Notes: generated from the letters alone by a model not told the origin. DNA of 64,000 bases from Microbacterium sp. CH12i (GCF_000685355.1 NZ_JHET01000003.1:248001-312000), one strand, 5' to 3'; positions 17,260 through 26,427 are shown, counted from the first letter of the stretch. A program made the numbers and translations.

Positions 17260-17561
17260 AGGTGTGGCACCCCCTCCGACGCTGTGTAGTAGACGGCATG
17301 ACGGTAGTTCTTGCCGGCGGGGCTCTCGAAGAAAGCGCCCTTTGCATCGGGGTCGCTGGTGGTGATCGCGTCGGAGGGCACCACCCAGATCGAGATGCCC
17401 TCGCCGCGACGGGTGTATAGATCACGCGCGTTGCGCACCGCGAGCTCGGCATCCGGTGCATGCAGCGAGCCGACATGCACGTGGCTCAGGCCACGGTTGG
17501 CGCGAACGAAGACCTCCCAGAGGGGCCAGGTCTCTTCGGGGCTTCCACCAGGGGTAGCCAT
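17256..17561 (-). CDS. paaB: Phenylacetyl-CoA epoxidase subunit PaaB
   Basis: 101 aa from the ATG at 17561 (a GTG one codon earlier is possible). The protein shows the PaaB core: WPLWEVFVRANRGLSHVHVG, DAELAVRNARDLYTRR and the WVVPSDAI strand. PaaB bridges PaaAC dimers into the larger epoxidase complex. The start overlaps the paaA stop by one base. Confidence 0.92.
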   Translation of the reverse strand: MATPGGSPEETWPLWEVFVRANRGLSHVHVGSLHAPDAELAVRNARDLYTRRGEGISIWVVPSDAITTSDPDAKGAFFESPAGKNYRHAVYYTASEGVPHL

Positions 17562-18541
17562 CACGCGACCGCCTTTGCTGTGCGGTCAGCCTGTTTACGC
17601 GCGTACTCGCGCGCCGCTTCGCGAACCCAAGCACCGTTCTCGTGAGCTTCGCGTCGGGCGCGCAGTCGCTCTGCGTTCATCGGACCGCGGCCGGCGAGCA
17701 CTTCGAAGAACTCGGTCCAGTCGATCTCGCTGATGTCGTACTGCTGGGTCTCGTCGTTCCACCTCAGATTATCGTCGGGCAGAGTGACTCCCAGCACTTC
17801 GGCCTGGGGGACCAGCATCCCGATGAACCGCTGGCGCAGGTCATCGTTCGAGAAGCGCTTGATCTTCCACGCGGTGGACTGCGCAGAGTTCGGCGACTGG
17901 TCATCGGGTGGCCCGAACATCATCAGGCTGGGCCAGTACCAGCGGTTCACGGCATCCTGTGCCATTTGGCGCTGTTCGTCGGTGCCCTTCATCAGGGTGA
18001 GGAGGATCTCGAACCCCTGACGCTGGTGGAACGACTCTTCCTTGCAGATACGCACCATCGCGCGCCCGTACGGGCCGTAGGACGCGCGGCACAGGGGCAC
18101 CTGATTGCAGATCGCTGCGCCGTCGACGAGCCAGCCGATGGCGCCCATGTCGGCCCAGGTGGGTGTCGGATAGTTGAAGATCGACGAGTACTTCGCCTTG
18201 CCGTCGATGAGCTGCTGGGTCATCTCGTCGCGGGTGATGCCGAGTGTCTGCGCCGCAGAGTACAAATAGAGGCCATGGCCTGCTTCGTCCTGCACTTTGG
18301 CCATCAGGATCGCCTTGCGCTTGAGGCTCGGCGCACGTGTGATCCAGTTTCCCTCCGGCTGCATGCCGATGATCTCGGAATGGCCGTGCTGTGAGATCTG
18401 CCGAATGAGCGTCTTGCGGTAGGCATCCGGCATCCAATCGCGGGGTTCGATGCGCGAGTCCGCGGCGATGATCTCGTTGAACCGGAGCTCTTCGTCGGAC
18501 ATTTCGGGTTCCACGGCGCTTAGGTCGATAGGGCTAGTCAT
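17561..18541 (-). CDS. paaA: Phenylacetyl-CoA epoxidase catalytic subunit PaaA
   Basis: 326 aa, the di-iron subunit that epoxidises the aromatic ring of phenylacetyl-CoA. Iron-ligand helices are visible as [17 protein letters not shown] (EAGH) and [15 protein letters not shown] (EESFH). The Asp/Trp-rich C-terminal region [20 protein letters not shown] is typical of the family. Its start overlaps the paaZ stop by 8 nt. It is full length and undamaged. Confidence 0.95.
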   Translation of the reverse strand: MTSPIDLSAVEPEMSDEELRFNEIIAADSRIEPRDWMPDAYRKTLIRQISQHGHSEIIGMQPEGNWITRAPSLKRKAILMAKVQDEAGHGLYLYSAAQTLGITRDEMTQQLIDGKAKYSSIFNYPTPTWADMGAIGWLVDGAAICNQVPLCRASYGPYGRAMVRICKEESFHQRQGFEILLTLMKGTDEQRQMAQDAVNRWYWPSLMMFGPPDDQSPNSAQSTAWKIKRFSNDDLRQRFIGMLVPQAEVLGVTLPDDNLRWNDETQQYDISEIDWTEFFEVLAGRGPMNAERLRARREAHENGAWVREAAREYARKQADRTAKAVA

Positions 18542-20621
18542 TTCGGTCCCCTTCCACGTTTGTGAGCTGTTTCTGCACGAGGGTCAGTACGTCGTAGGTG
18601 GCGACGATGTCGTCGTTCTGGTTGCGGATCACGGCATCCCAGCGCACTTCGCCGTACTCGTCGGTCTCACGCGGTGTGATCTGTTTGGCGGTCAGTTCCA
18701 CGCGGATCTCATCGTCGGGCGAGACTGGCGTCACGAATCGCAGGTTCTCGAGGCCGTAGTTGGCAAGCACGGGGCCAGGGTCCGGGTCGACGAAGAGCCC
18801 AGCCGCCCACGACACGAGCAGATACCCGTGTGCGACCCGCCCAGGGAAGAACGGGTTTGCCGCGGCTGCTTCTTCGTCCATGTGCGCGTAGAACGTGTCG
18901 CCGGTGAACTGCGCGAACGTCTCGATGTCAGCGAGCGTGACTCTACGAGAGGCGGACGCGATTTGATCGCCGACGTGAAGCTCAGCCAGTGACTTGCGGA
19001 ACGGATGCTGGTCGCCAGAGCGCACGGCCGCACCCGCGTGCCATACACCGGTGAGCGCGGTGAGCATCTCGGGCGACCCCTGCACTGCGGTGCGCTGCAT
19101 GTGGTGAAGTACGCCACGGATGCCGCCGAGCTCTTCGCCACCACCGGCGCGTCCCGGCCCACCGTGCACGAGGTTCGGGAGCGGTGAGCCGTGTCCGGTC
19201 GAGGAGCGCGCGTCGTCACGGTCAAGCAGCAGCACGCGCCCGTTGAACGCCGAGATGCGGCTGGTGAGTTCTACCGCAACCTCTGGATCGTGGGTGGCGA
19301 TGCTGGTGACCAGAGATCCGCCACCGCGGGCGACTAGGTCCACCGCGTCGTCGATCGTGTCGTAACCGATGACCGATGACACTGGTCCGAATGCCTCGAT
19401 CTCGTGCACGGCCGCATCCGTCTTGTCGGCGAATCGGAGCAGCAGCGGTGCGAGGAAGGCACCCTCGGTGCTGATGCCTGTCGTGCCGTCGGCCAGCATG
19501 ACAGCGGGCGGTTCTGTCGAGCCGATGGCGATCTCTCCGCCGGCCGCCAGAAGACGGGCCACTTGGCGGAGCACCTCATCGCGCTGGGCGAGTGAGGCAA
19601 GCGGGCCCATCGTGACGCCCTCGACCCGCGGGTCGCCGACGACGACGCGATCAGCGATGCGGGTGCGGACGGCATCGATAAGTGGGTCGATGGATGCGGT
19701 CGGTACGATCGCACGCCGGATCGCCGTGCACTTCTGGCCAGCTTTTGACGTCATCTCGGTGACGAGCTGACGCACATACGCATCGAACTCTGGCGTGCCC
19801 GGGGTCGCGTCTGGACCGAGCACCGAGGCGTTGATCGAGTCGGTTTCGCTGGTGAAGCGCACCCCACCGGTCTGCACGTTGGGGTGTGATCGCAGGGTCT
19901 CAGCGGTCGAGTCGCTGCCGGTGAAGCCGACCACATCGCCGAGACGCAGGTGATCGAACAGATCGGGCACGCTGCCGCTGACCAGCTGCAGCGATCCTTC
20001 GGGCAGCAGCCCGGACTCGGTGAGGATGCGAACGAACGCCTCAGCGAGGTATCCGGTCGGGGTTGCCGGCTTGACCAGGGTCGGCATACCGGCGAGGAAT
20101 GCGGGCGCGAACTTCTCGAGCGCCCCCCACACCGGAAAGTTGAAGGCGTTGATCTGCACCGCGACACCGGGCAGCCGGGTGTAAATATGCCGTCCCAGGA
20201 ATGAGCCGTCCTTCGACAGCGGCTCGACCGGTCCGTCGACGAAGACCTTCGCATTCGGCATCTCACGGCGACCCTTGCCTGAGTAGGAGAAGAGCACGCC
20301 GATGCCGCCGTCGATGTCGACCCACGAGTCGGCTTTGGTTGCTCCGGTGCGCGCCGACAGGGCGTACAGCTCGTCCTTGCGTTCGGTGAGCGCGAGCGCG
20401 AACTGCTTCAACAGCACCCCGCGCTGGTGAAAAGTGAGCGCGCCGAGGCTCTTCTGACCGAGGGTGCGCGCGTACTCCAGCGCCGAGGCGAGGTCGAGTC
20501 CGGCGGTGCTGACCTGGGCGACGAGCTCGCCGGTGGAAGCGTCGTGCACTTCGGCGGGCGCGTTTGTTTCGTCAGGGGACGGGCTCCACCACTCACCCTG
20601 GATGTAGCTCGGCAGGATCAT
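18534..20621 (-). CDS. paaZ: PaaZ: oxepin-CoA hydrolase / semialdehyde dehydrogenase fusion
   Basis: 695 aa. The N-terminal aldehyde dehydrogenase (about residues 1-510) has the catalytic cysteine in [16 protein letters not shown] and an acidic general base in FTSETDS. The C-terminal MaoC-type hotdog domain holds [15 protein letters not shown] and [14 protein letters not shown], the Asp/His hydratase dyad. The fusion opens oxepin-CoA and oxidises the resulting aldehyde to 3-oxo-5,6-dehydrosuberyl-CoA, avoiding a reactive dead-end product. The start at ATG 20621 overlaps the paaH TGA by one base. Confidence 0.93.
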   Translation of the reverse strand: MILPSYIQGEWWSPSPDETNAPAEVHDASTGELVAQVSTAGLDLASALEYARTLGQKSLGALTFHQRGVLLKQFALALTERKDELYALSARTGATKADSWVDIDGGIGVLFSYSGKGRREMPNAKVFVDGPVEPLSKDGSFLGRHIYTRLPGVAVQINAFNFPVWGALEKFAPAFLAGMPTLVKPATPTGYLAEAFVRILTESGLLPEGSLQLVSGSVPDLFDHLRLGDVVGFTGSDSTAETLRSHPNVQTGGVRFTSETDSINASVLGPDATPGTPEFDAYVRQLVTEMTSKAGQKCTAIRRAIVPTASIDPLIDAVRTRIADRVVVGDPRVEGVTMGPLASLAQRDEVLRQVARLLAAGGEIAIGSTEPPAVMLADGTTGISTEGAFLAPLLLRFADKTDAAVHEIEAFGPVSSVIGYDTIDDAVDLVARGGGSLVTSIATHDPEVAVELTSRISAFNGRVLLLDRDDARSSTGHGSPLPNLVHGGPGRAGGGEELGGIRGVLHHMQRTAVQGSPEMLTALTGVWHAGAAVRSGDQHPFRKSLAELHVGDQIASASRRVTLADIETFAQFTGDTFYAHMDEEAAAANPFFPGRVAHGYLLVSWAAGLFVDPDPGPVLANYGLENLRFVTPVSPDDEIRVELTAKQITPRETDEYGEVRWDAVIRNQNDDIVATYDVLTLVQKQLTNVEGDRND

Positions 20622-21493
20622 CAGTTGTTCTCCCATACGTAGAAGCCTTCGCCGCTTTTGCGGCCGAGTTTTCCCTCGGTGACCATTTGACGCAGCAGCT
20701 CGGGCGGTTCGAATCGGACTCCGAGTGCCCTGTGCAGTTCCTCGGCGATCCCGAGGCGCACATCCAGTCCGACGATGTCGGTCGTCTGCAACGGGCCGAC
20801 GGGATGCTTGTAGCCGAGTACCATCGCCGCGTCGATGTCAGCGGCGCTGGCCACGCCCTCCTCAACCATGCGGATCGCCTCGAGTCCGAGCGCTACGCCC
20901 AGACGGCTGGATGCGAACCCGGGGGAGTCACGTACGACGACGGGGGTCTTCTCAATCGCGGTGACCCATCCGCGTGCAGCTTCGATCAGTGCAGGGTTGG
21001 TCGCCGTGCCGACAACGACCTCGACGAGTGCCGAGGTTGGCACCGGGTTGAAGAAGTGCAGCCCCAAGAACTGCGCAGGCCGTGAGAGGGCGCCCGCAAG
21101 ATCGTTGATCGAAATCGATGACGTGTTGGATGCGAGCGTCGCTGTCTCAGAAATAGCCGCCTCTGCACGAGCGAGGGCGTCGGCTTTAAGGTTGCGATCC
21201 TCTGGCACTGCTTCGATCACGAGGTCGGCGTCGGCGAAGCCCGCGATATCGGTGCCAACGGAGAAAGCGGCCCGCAGCGCGCCCTCTGAGCGTGACGTGG
21301 CTTCGCGCTCGAGTGAACGCTCGACGCTCTGCAGCACTCGTGAGGATGCGGCCGCCACAGAATCTGCGTCGCGTTCGACGATGTGCACGCGCGATCCGGC
21401 GAGCAGGAACGCGTGTGCGATGCCCGCACCCATGCGCCCGCCACCGAGCACGCCGAGACGCGCCGGTGCCACCGTCGCCAGGTCGTCGCTCAT
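20621..21493 (-). CDS. paaH: 3-hydroxyacyl-CoA dehydrogenase PaaH
   Basis: 290 aa. Rossmann motif GVLGGGRMGAGIAHAF, then LVIEAVPEDRNLK, the SNTSSISI segment, LHFFNPVP with the catalytic histidine, and the C-terminal domain GYKHPVGPLQTTDIVGLDV. It oxidises 3-hydroxyadipyl-CoA to 3-oxoadipyl-CoA with NAD+. It overlaps paaF by 4 nt. The thiolase that would follow is not in the window. Confidence 0.9.
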   Translation of the reverse strand: MSDDLATVAPARLGVLGGGRMGAGIAHAFLLAGSRVHIVERDADSVAAASSRVLQSVERSLEREATSRSEGALRAAFSVGTDIAGFADADLVIEAVPEDRNLKADALARAEAAISETATLASNTSSISINDLAGALSRPAQFLGLHFFNPVPTSALVEVVVGTATNPALIEAARGWVTAIEKTPVVVRDSPGFASSRLGVALGLEAIRMVEEGVASAADIDAAMVLGYKHPVGPLQTTDIVGLDVRLGIAEELHRALGVRFEPPELLRQMVTEGKLGRKSGEGFYVWENN

Positions 21494-22236
21494 CGCCCGC
21501 TCCGTTTCTCGAGAAACTCGGTCATGCGCCGGTATTTTTCCGGACTTTCGAAGAGCTCTGCCTGAAGCTCGAGTTCGATTGCCGGATGCTGGTCGCGTGG
21601 CGCGCGCAACGCACGCTTCGTGTACTGCGTAGCAAGCCGATCATTCGCGGCGATGCGGTCGGCCAGTCTGTGCGCGGCGGCAAGCAGATCATCAGCGTCG
21701 TGCACGGACGAGACAAGGCCCCAGGCGAGCGCAGTATCAGCGTCGATGATTCGTCCGGTCAGGAGAAGCTCGCTGGCGCGTGACTCGCCGATGAGTTCGC
21801 GCAGCCGCCAGGTCGCGCCTGCGGCAGCGATGATTCCGAGTCCAGTCTCGGGACTGCCGATCTTCAGTGCGGGTGTTCCGATACGGATGTCGGCAGCGAA
21901 GGCGAGTTCTGCACCGCCGCCGAGGGCGAAACCGTCAATGGCCGCGATGACTGGCATGGGCAGCTCATTGACGCGGATGAAAGCCATCGCGTTAATCCCC
22001 TTGCGGGCATCGTCTGCGCGGCGGTCGCGCAGCTGCGCGATATCAGCGCCAGACGCGAAGACTCCTCCCGATCCGGTGAGGATGAGGGTTCGCGGTTCGG
22101 ACTCGAGCTCTGCACACAGCGCGTGCAGTTGGTCGATCGCGCTCTGGTCGATCGCGTTTCGCGTCTCAGGTCGGTTCAGCGTCGCTACGACCCGGTCGGG
22201 GTGCCGCTCGATGAGCAGAGCCGGAGCGTCGGCCAT
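21490..22236 (-). CDS. paaF: Enoyl-CoA hydratase, PaaF-like (first gene of the paa operon)
   Basis: Crotonase-fold protein of 248 aa: VFASGADIAQL and AIDGFALGGGAELAFAADIRI form the oxyanion hole and GSPETGLGII is the substrate loop. It is predicted to hydrate 2,3-dehydroadipyl-CoA. As the first gene it follows a 190-bp region carrying a TetR-type palindrome 38-61 bp upstream of the start. A GGAGTTCAC motif sits just before the ATG. Confidence 0.8.
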   Translation of the reverse strand: MADAPALLIERHPDRVVATLNRPETRNAIDQSAIDQLHALCAELESEPRTLILTGSGGVFASGADIAQLRDRRADDARKGINAMAFIRVNELPMPVIAAIDGFALGGGAELAFAADIRIGTPALKIGSPETGLGIIAAAGATWRLRELIGESRASELLLTGRIIDADTALAWGLVSSVHDADDLLAAAHRLADRIAANDRLATQYTKRALRAPRDQHPAIELELQAELFESPEKYRRMTEFLEKRSGR

Positions 22237-22273
22237 GTGAACTCCTGACTACAGCGTCGAGGACAGCATCCTA

Positions 22274-22297
22274 ATTACTAAACGATCGGTCAGTAAT
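22274..22297. promoter_or_regulatory. TetR-type operator upstream of the paa operon (putative PaaR site)
   Basis: A 24-bp palindrome, ATTACT(n6)TCGGTCAGTAAT in outline, matches its own reverse complement at 10 of 12 positions per half. Corynebacterial PaaR, a TetR-family repressor of phenylacetate genes, binds a palindrome with ACT...AGT ends around CG-rich half-sites, which this resembles although the core here is shorter. No tetR gene is in the window, so the regulator must be elsewhere. Confidence 0.65.
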
Positions 22298-22360
22298 CAT
22301 TATGGCAAAAGGATGCCGTATCGGCAATCCCACCTGCGCTCTACACCGGGAGCGTGATGG

Positions 22361-22397
22361 TAAAAGAAAACCCGGCTCCGAGTGCGATCGGAGCGGG
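22361..22397 (-). terminator. Terminator of the aminopeptidase P gene
   Basis: Reading leftward, CCCGCTCCGA pairs with TCGGAGCCGGG (one bulged base) around a short loop, followed by TTTTCTTTTA. It begins about 27 bp after the pepP stop. Confidence 0.8.
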
Positions 22398-22423
22398 AAA
22401 ATTCTTCTACCAAAGGGGTGCGA

Positions 22424-23821
22424 TCAGCCCTGCACCCGAGCGATCCACGCCTCAACGTCATCAGCCGTCCTGGGGATGTCGGCCGAGAGATTCACGGGGC
22501 CGTCCTCGGTCATCAGAATGTCGTCCTCGATGCGCACGCCGATGCCGCGCAGTTCTTCCGGCACCGTCAGGTCATCGATCTGGAAGTACAGGCCAGGCTC
22601 GATCGTGAACACCATGCCCGCTTCGAGCACACCGTCGTAGTACATTTCGCGGCGGGCCTGAGCGCAGTCGTGCACGTCGATGCCCAGGTGGTGCGAGGTG
22701 CCGTGCACCATGTAGCGGCGGTGGTGGCCGCCCGCATCTGCATCCAATGCTTCCTGAGCAGTGACCGGCAGTAGACCCCACTCGGCGACGCGCTCGGCGA
22801 TCACCGCCATCGCGGCTTCGTGCACCTCACGGAACTTCACGCCGGGCTGAGCGGCAGCGAACGCGGCATCCGCGGCCTCGACTACGGCGTCGTAGACGCG
22901 TCGCTGCACGTCGGAGAACTTCCCGTTGACGGGCAGCGTACGGGTGATGTCAGCGGTGTACAGGCTGTCGGCTTCGGCGCCAGCATCGACCAGAATGAGG
23001 TCTCCGGGTACGACGGCGCCGTCATTGCGCGTCCAGTGCAGGTAACAGGCATGCGGGCCGGATGCCGAGATCGTGTCGTAGCCCTCGCCATTGCCGTCCT
23101 CGCGAGCGCGGCGGTGAAACACTCCCTCGACGACGCGCTCGCCGCGGGCATGCTTCGCGGCATCTGGCAGCGCCTGGATGATGTCGTCGAATCCACGCGC
23201 GGTGATCTCGACGGCTCGGCGCATCTCGTTGATCTCGTACTCGTCCTTCACGAGGCGCAGTTCGGAGACGTAGCTGTCGAGCGCGGCATTCTGACCGAGC
23301 GTGACGTCGTCGTCAGATGCGGTGAAGGCGGCGAGGTGATCGGTTGCGATGTCCAGGTCCGCGGCGACACCGGCGAGCGACGGGCGCGGTCCGATCCAGA
23401 ATTCACCGACGGTGGCATCCGCGTAGAACTCGGTCGTTTCCCGGCCGGCGCGCTCGCGGAAGTGCAGGGTCACATCGTGCCCGGCATCCGTCGGCTCGAA
23501 AACGAGTACAGAGTCTGGTTCAGCATCGGCGCCCCACCCGGTCAGATGCGCGAACGCGGAGTGCGCGCGGAACGGATAGTCGGTGTCGTTGCTGCGCTGC
23601 TTGAGTGAACCGGCCTCGAACACGAGACGTTTGCCAGTGAAGACCGCCGATACTGCGGCGCGACGCGCTGCCGCGTAGGGGGCCTGTGGGCGCGCTGACG
23701 GCAGCGACTCGGGCCGCTCAGCCCATCCGGTCGAAATGGTGTCGAGGAACCCGCGCGGGAATGGCTGCTTGCGGTTCGTGACAGGGGCTTCAGCGGTCGT
23801 GTCGCTCTCTGCGGTGGTCAT
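22424..23821 (-). CDS. pepP: Xaa-Pro aminopeptidase (aminopeptidase P family)
   Basis: M24B metallopeptidase of 465 aa that cleaves N-terminal residues before proline. The N-terminal domain (about residues 50-190) is the AMP_N creatinase-like fold. The pita-bread catalytic domain shows metal ligands in VDAGAEADSLYTADITRTLP (two Asp), HGTSHHLGIDVHD (His), FTIEPGLYF (Glu) and GVRIEDDI (Glu). It is cytosolic with no signal peptide. The start at ATG 23821 lies 6 nt behind a GAGACT box, and the gene diverges from DUF3054. Confidence 0.9.
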   Translation of the reverse strand: MTTAESDTTAEAPVTNRKQPFPRGFLDTISTGWAERPESLPSARPQAPYAAARRAAVSAVFTGKRLVFEAGSLKQRSNDTDYPFRAHSAFAHLTGWGADAEPDSVLVFEPTDAGHDVTLHFRERAGRETTEFYADATVGEFWIGPRPSLAGVAADLDIATDHLAAFTASDDDVTLGQNAALDSYVSELRLVKDEYEINEMRRAVEITARGFDDIIQALPDAAKHARGERVVEGVFHRRAREDGNGEGYDTISASGPHACYLHWTRNDGAVVPGDLILVDAGAEADSLYTADITRTLPVNGKFSDVQRRVYDAVVEAADAAFAAAQPGVKFREVHEAAMAVIAERVAEWGLLPVTAQEALDADAGGHHRRYMVHGTSHHLGIDVHDCAQARREMYYDGVLEAGMVFTIEPGLYFQIDDLTVPEELRGIGVRIEDDILMTEDGPVNLSADIPRTADDVEAWIARVQG

Positions 23822-23844
23822 ACATCCAGTCTCTCACTCCGACC

Positions 23845-23850
23845 TAGGCT
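23845..23850 (+). promoter_or_regulatory. -10 box of the DUF3054 gene (TAGGCT), leaderless geometry
   Basis: TAGGCT is followed by 7 nt and ATG at 23858. Confidence 0.55.
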
Positions 23851-23857
23851 GGGGTAC

Positions 23858-24259
23858 ATGAGCAGCGATACCACCACACCCCGACTCTCGACAACTCTCA
23901 CGATCGTCATCGACGTGGTCCTCGTGGTCGTGTTCTGCGTGATCGGCCGGTTGTCACACGCTGAGGGTATCTTCGGCGACATTCCGGGGCTCCTGGTCAC
24001 GATCTGGCCGTTCCTGGCAGCAGTCCTTGTCGCGCACGTGATCGCGCTCATCCGTCGCACTCGCACCGACCGCGTGCTGCCTGGCACCGTCATTTGGGCT
24101 GTCACGGTTGTCGGCGGACTGCTGCTGCGCGCGCTCAGCGGTCAGGGCACGGCATTGCCGTTCATCATCGTCGCGACCCTCACCCTGGCGCTGTTCCTGA
24201 TCGGCTGGCGCGCAGTTCTCGCGCTCATCCGGCGGGTGCGCGGGCGCGCTCGTTCATAA
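23858..24259 (+). CDS. DUF3054 membrane protein
   Basis: 133 aa with four predicted membrane helices, the DUF3054 layout (VVVFCVIGRLSHAEG, then LVTIWPFLAAVLVAHVIAL, then GTVIWAVTVVGGLLLRAL). The R-x-S-H after helix one is characteristic. Function unknown. The last codons and stop form one arm of a 99-bp inverted-repeat element. Confidence 0.85.
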   Translation: MSSDTTTPRLSTTLTIVIDVVLVVVFCVIGRLSHAEGIFGDIPGLLVTIWPFLAAVLVAHVIALIRRTRTDRVLPGTVIWAVTVVGGLLLRALSGQGTALPFIIVATLTLALFLIGWRAVLALIRRVRGRARS

Positions 24260-24349
24260 CTCCTCCAGAAACGTTGGTTTCCGGCATCTGGGTGGCGGAA
24301 TTCCGCGGGCTGCCGGGCGCGGGCTGGGGATTTGGAGGAGTTATGAACG
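24251..24349. repeat. 99-bp element bounded by 16-17-bp perfect inverted repeats
   Basis: CGTTCATAACTCCTCCA at 24251-24267 is repeated inverted at 24333-24349. The left arm covers the last codons and stop of the DUF3054 gene; the right arm ends 20 bp before the opposite-strand stop of the EEP-family gene. The interior is GC-rich and not palindromic. It could be a bidirectional terminator or a small non-autonomous repeat (REP/MITE-like); no target duplication is visible. Confidence 0.7.
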
Positions 24350-24368
24350 GCGAACGCCGCAGACTCAA

Positions 24369-25385
24369 TCAGCCGGCAGGCTCGAGCTGTACGACCAGCG
24401 CGCGGTGATCGCTGCCTGATGCGTCCAGCACGAGAGATCCGGTCGGCTTCCAGTTCGCGCTCGACATGACGTGGTCGATCGGCGCACCGAGTAGTTCAGG
24501 ATATTGCGCTGGCCACGTGCCCGTGACTCCGGTGCCGGTGCGCGTCGCGGCATCACGACAGTTGCCCATGTCGCCGCCGTTGACGCCGAGCGAGGCCATG
24601 TGGTCGATCGTTGCGTTGAAGTCACCGGCGAGGATGAAATCGCCCGCCGGACACTGATCGGCGATCCACTGCAGGTCAGACTGCCACTGCTGCATCTCTT
24701 CGATCCGCGGCGCCACAGCGTGGACGGCGACGATCGTGGGTCCGGTGCCGCTCAGGGGCATCACCACAGCGCTGGGCACTGATCCGGTGTTGCTACTTCG
24801 GTCCTCTGACGATCCGATCACGGAGTAGTCGCCCAGTTCGGGGGAGATGAGGATGGTCGTCTCCCACGCCTGCGGCCCATTTTCGACGTCGCCGAATTTC
24901 ACATGGTGCACCCACATCGGATGCCCCTGCTCACGCAACATCACCGCGATGCGCTCGCCGACGGACTCGGCGGTCTCCGGCAGAGACACCACGTCGACCT
25001 GCTGCGTCAGGATGGCATCGGCGATGGTCTCGGCAGAGACAGCTTCGCCGGCGGTGTTCCACGAGAGCACGCGAACGCTGCCATCGGTCTTCTCGGGCAA
25101 CGTCCCGGTGCCGAATCCGCGGACGGCCCCGATCCCGCCAGTCGCTGCTGCCCCCAAAAGGGCAACGATGAGAATGGAAGCGGCGAACCCCCGCAGCGGT
25201 CGGGCAAACAGCAGCAGCAGCGAGACCACCGCGATCGCTAAGAACCCGGCCAGCACGGCGCCGCGGACGGCGATCAGCTGCGCGAACGGGTACGTCTGCT
25301 CGAGGTGGAAGAATTGCGGCCACACCACGATTGCCGTCGCGATCGCGAACAGCACCGTGAGCAGGATCCCCAGGAGTCGAAACAT
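24369..25385 (-). CDS. Membrane-anchored endonuclease/exonuclease/phosphatase-family protein
   Basis: 338 aa. Three N-terminal membrane helices (residues about 3-22, 40-62 and 68-90) lead to an extracytoplasmic EEP domain starting at VRVLSWNTAGE. Catalytic motifs visible are WNTAG, SLPETAESVG (metal Glu), AVHAVAPR, FILAGDFNATIDH (Asp/Asn) and the final SDHRALVVQL (Asp-His). Such proteins can be DNases, phospholipases or phosphodiesterases; the substrate is unknown. Start ATG 25385 sits 7 nt behind a TAGGCT box. Confidence 0.8.
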   Translation of the reverse strand: MFRLLGILLTVLFAIATAIVVWPQFFHLEQTYPFAQLIAVRGAVLAGFLAIAVVSLLLLFARPLRGFAASILIVALLGAAATGGIGAVRGFGTGTLPEKTDGSVRVLSWNTAGEAVSAETIADAILTQQVDVVSLPETAESVGERIAVMLREQGHPMWVHHVKFGDVENGPQAWETTILISPELGDYSVIGSSEDRSSNTGSVPSAVVMPLSGTGPTIVAVHAVAPRIEEMQQWQSDLQWIADQCPAGDFILAGDFNATIDHMASLGVNGGDMGNCRDAATRTGTGVTGTWPAQYPELLGAPIDHVMSSANWKPTGSLVLDASGSDHRALVVQLEPAG

Positions 25386-25392
25386 CCCCTCA

Positions 25393-25398
25393 AGCCTA
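25393..25398 (-). promoter_or_regulatory. -10 box of the EEP-family gene (TAGGCT), leaderless geometry
   Basis: TAGGCT is followed by 7 nt (TGAGGGG) and ATG at 25385. Confidence 0.55.
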
Positions 25399-25447
25399 AG
25401 GTCGCACTCTGTGAATCGCCTGCCGCGCCGCTGTGCAGCCGTCGCAG

Positions 25448-25453
25448 TAATGT
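25448..25453 (+). promoter_or_regulatory. -10 box of the PHP-domain gene (TAATGT), leaderless geometry
   Basis: TAATGT is followed by CGAAGC and ATG at 25460. Confidence 0.5.
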
Positions 25454-25459
25454 CGAAGC

Positions 25460-26329
25460 ATGACAGACGTGCAGCGCTTCTCGGGTCCGAATGATCTGCA
25501 CCTGCACTCGAACCACTCCGATGGCACCGAATCGCCGGCCGAGGTGGTTCGTCAGGCGCATGCCCACGGCATTCGCACGCTCGCGCTCACCGATCACGAC
25601 CGCACCACCGGATGGGACGAAGCCTCAGGGGTCACGTCATCCCTCGGCATGACGTTTCTGCCGGGCATGGAGTTGTCGGCGAAGCACGAATGGCGCAGCG
25701 TGCACGTGCTCGGCTACCTCTTCGACCCCGAGGATGCCGCTCTCGGCGCAGAGACCGATCACATCCGCGACGACCGGATCGGACGCGCCGAGCGCATCGT
25801 CCGTCGCATCGGCCGCGACTACGACTTCACCTGGGAGGACGTGCAGGCCCAGACCGTGGGGGACGCCACGGTCGGCCGCCCGCACATCGCTGACGCTCTT
25901 GTCGCCCGCGGACTCGTCAGCGACCGCTCGGCGGCGTTCGACGGCATCCTGCACCCGCGCGAGGGCTACTACGAGCCGCACTACGCGCCCGACCCGCTCA
26001 CCGCTGTCAGCCTCATCACGAATGCCGGGGGAGTAGCGATCATCGCTCACCCCGTGACCACGGGACGCGACCGGATGATGCCGGTCGCGTTCATCGAGCA
26101 ATTGATCAGTGCCGGGCTCGGCGGGTTCGAGATCGAGCACCGGGAGAACACCGAAGCGGGAAAGCGGATGCTGCGCGACCTGGCCTCGAAGCACGACCTC
26201 ATCGTGACCGGCTCCAGCGACTATCACGGGGCGGGCAAACCCAACCTGCCCGGCGAGAACACCACGTCCGACGCGATGGTCGCGCGACTCATCGAGCGTG
26301 CGACAGGCACCGCGCCCCGCTACGCCTGA
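25460..26329 (+). CDS. PHP-domain phosphoesterase
   Basis: 289 aa, trinuclear-metal PHP fold. Motifs in order: NDLHLHSNHSDG (HxH), LALTDHDRT, FLPGMELSAKH, VAIIAHPV and GSSDYHGAGK. This is the family of nucleoside 3',5'-bisphosphate phosphatases / 5'-3' exoribonucleases (YciV-type). It is cytosolic and full length. The stop codon is inside the first unit of a 20-bp tandem repeat. Confidence 0.88.
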   Translation: MTDVQRFSGPNDLHLHSNHSDGTESPAEVVRQAHAHGIRTLALTDHDRTTGWDEASGVTSSLGMTFLPGMELSAKHEWRSVHVLGYLFDPEDAALGAETDHIRDDRIGRAERIVRRIGRDYDFTWEDVQAQTVGDATVGRPHIADALVARGLVSDRSAAFDGILHPREGYYEPHYAPDPLTAVSLITNAGGVAIIAHPVTTGRDRMMPVAFIEQLISAGLGGFEIEHRENTEAGKRMLRDLASKHDLIVTGSSDYHGAGKPNLPGENTTSDAMVARLIERATGTAPRYA

Positions 26330-26374
26330 AAATACCCCGCTACGCCTGGAAATGCCCCGGTACGCCTAAAAATA
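26315..26374. repeat. Three 20-bp tandem repeats across the stop codon of the PHP gene
   Basis: Units at 26315, 26335 and 26355 share CCCCGCTACGCCTGAAAATA with one to three changes. The first unit contains the last codons (PRYA, stop); the other two are non-coding copies leading directly into the terminator stem. Confidence 0.85.
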
Positions 26375-26375
26375 G

Positions 26376-26413
26376 AGAGAGGCGGATGCCGCGACTGCAG
26401 CATCCGCCTCTCT
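26376..26413. terminator. Bidirectional terminator between the PHP gene and the DEAD-box helicase
   Basis: A perfect 14-bp stem AGAGAGGCGGATGC with a 10-nt loop lies between convergent genes. Short A- and T-containing flanks lie on both sides; there is no long T-run. Confidence 0.8.
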
Positions 26414-26427
26414 AAACGCGTGTGGGA

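Noticed and set aside
24251..24349. Insertion sequence or MITE proven by target duplication
   Set aside because: No direct repeat flanks the element and no other copy lies in the window, so I list it only as an inverted-repeat element.
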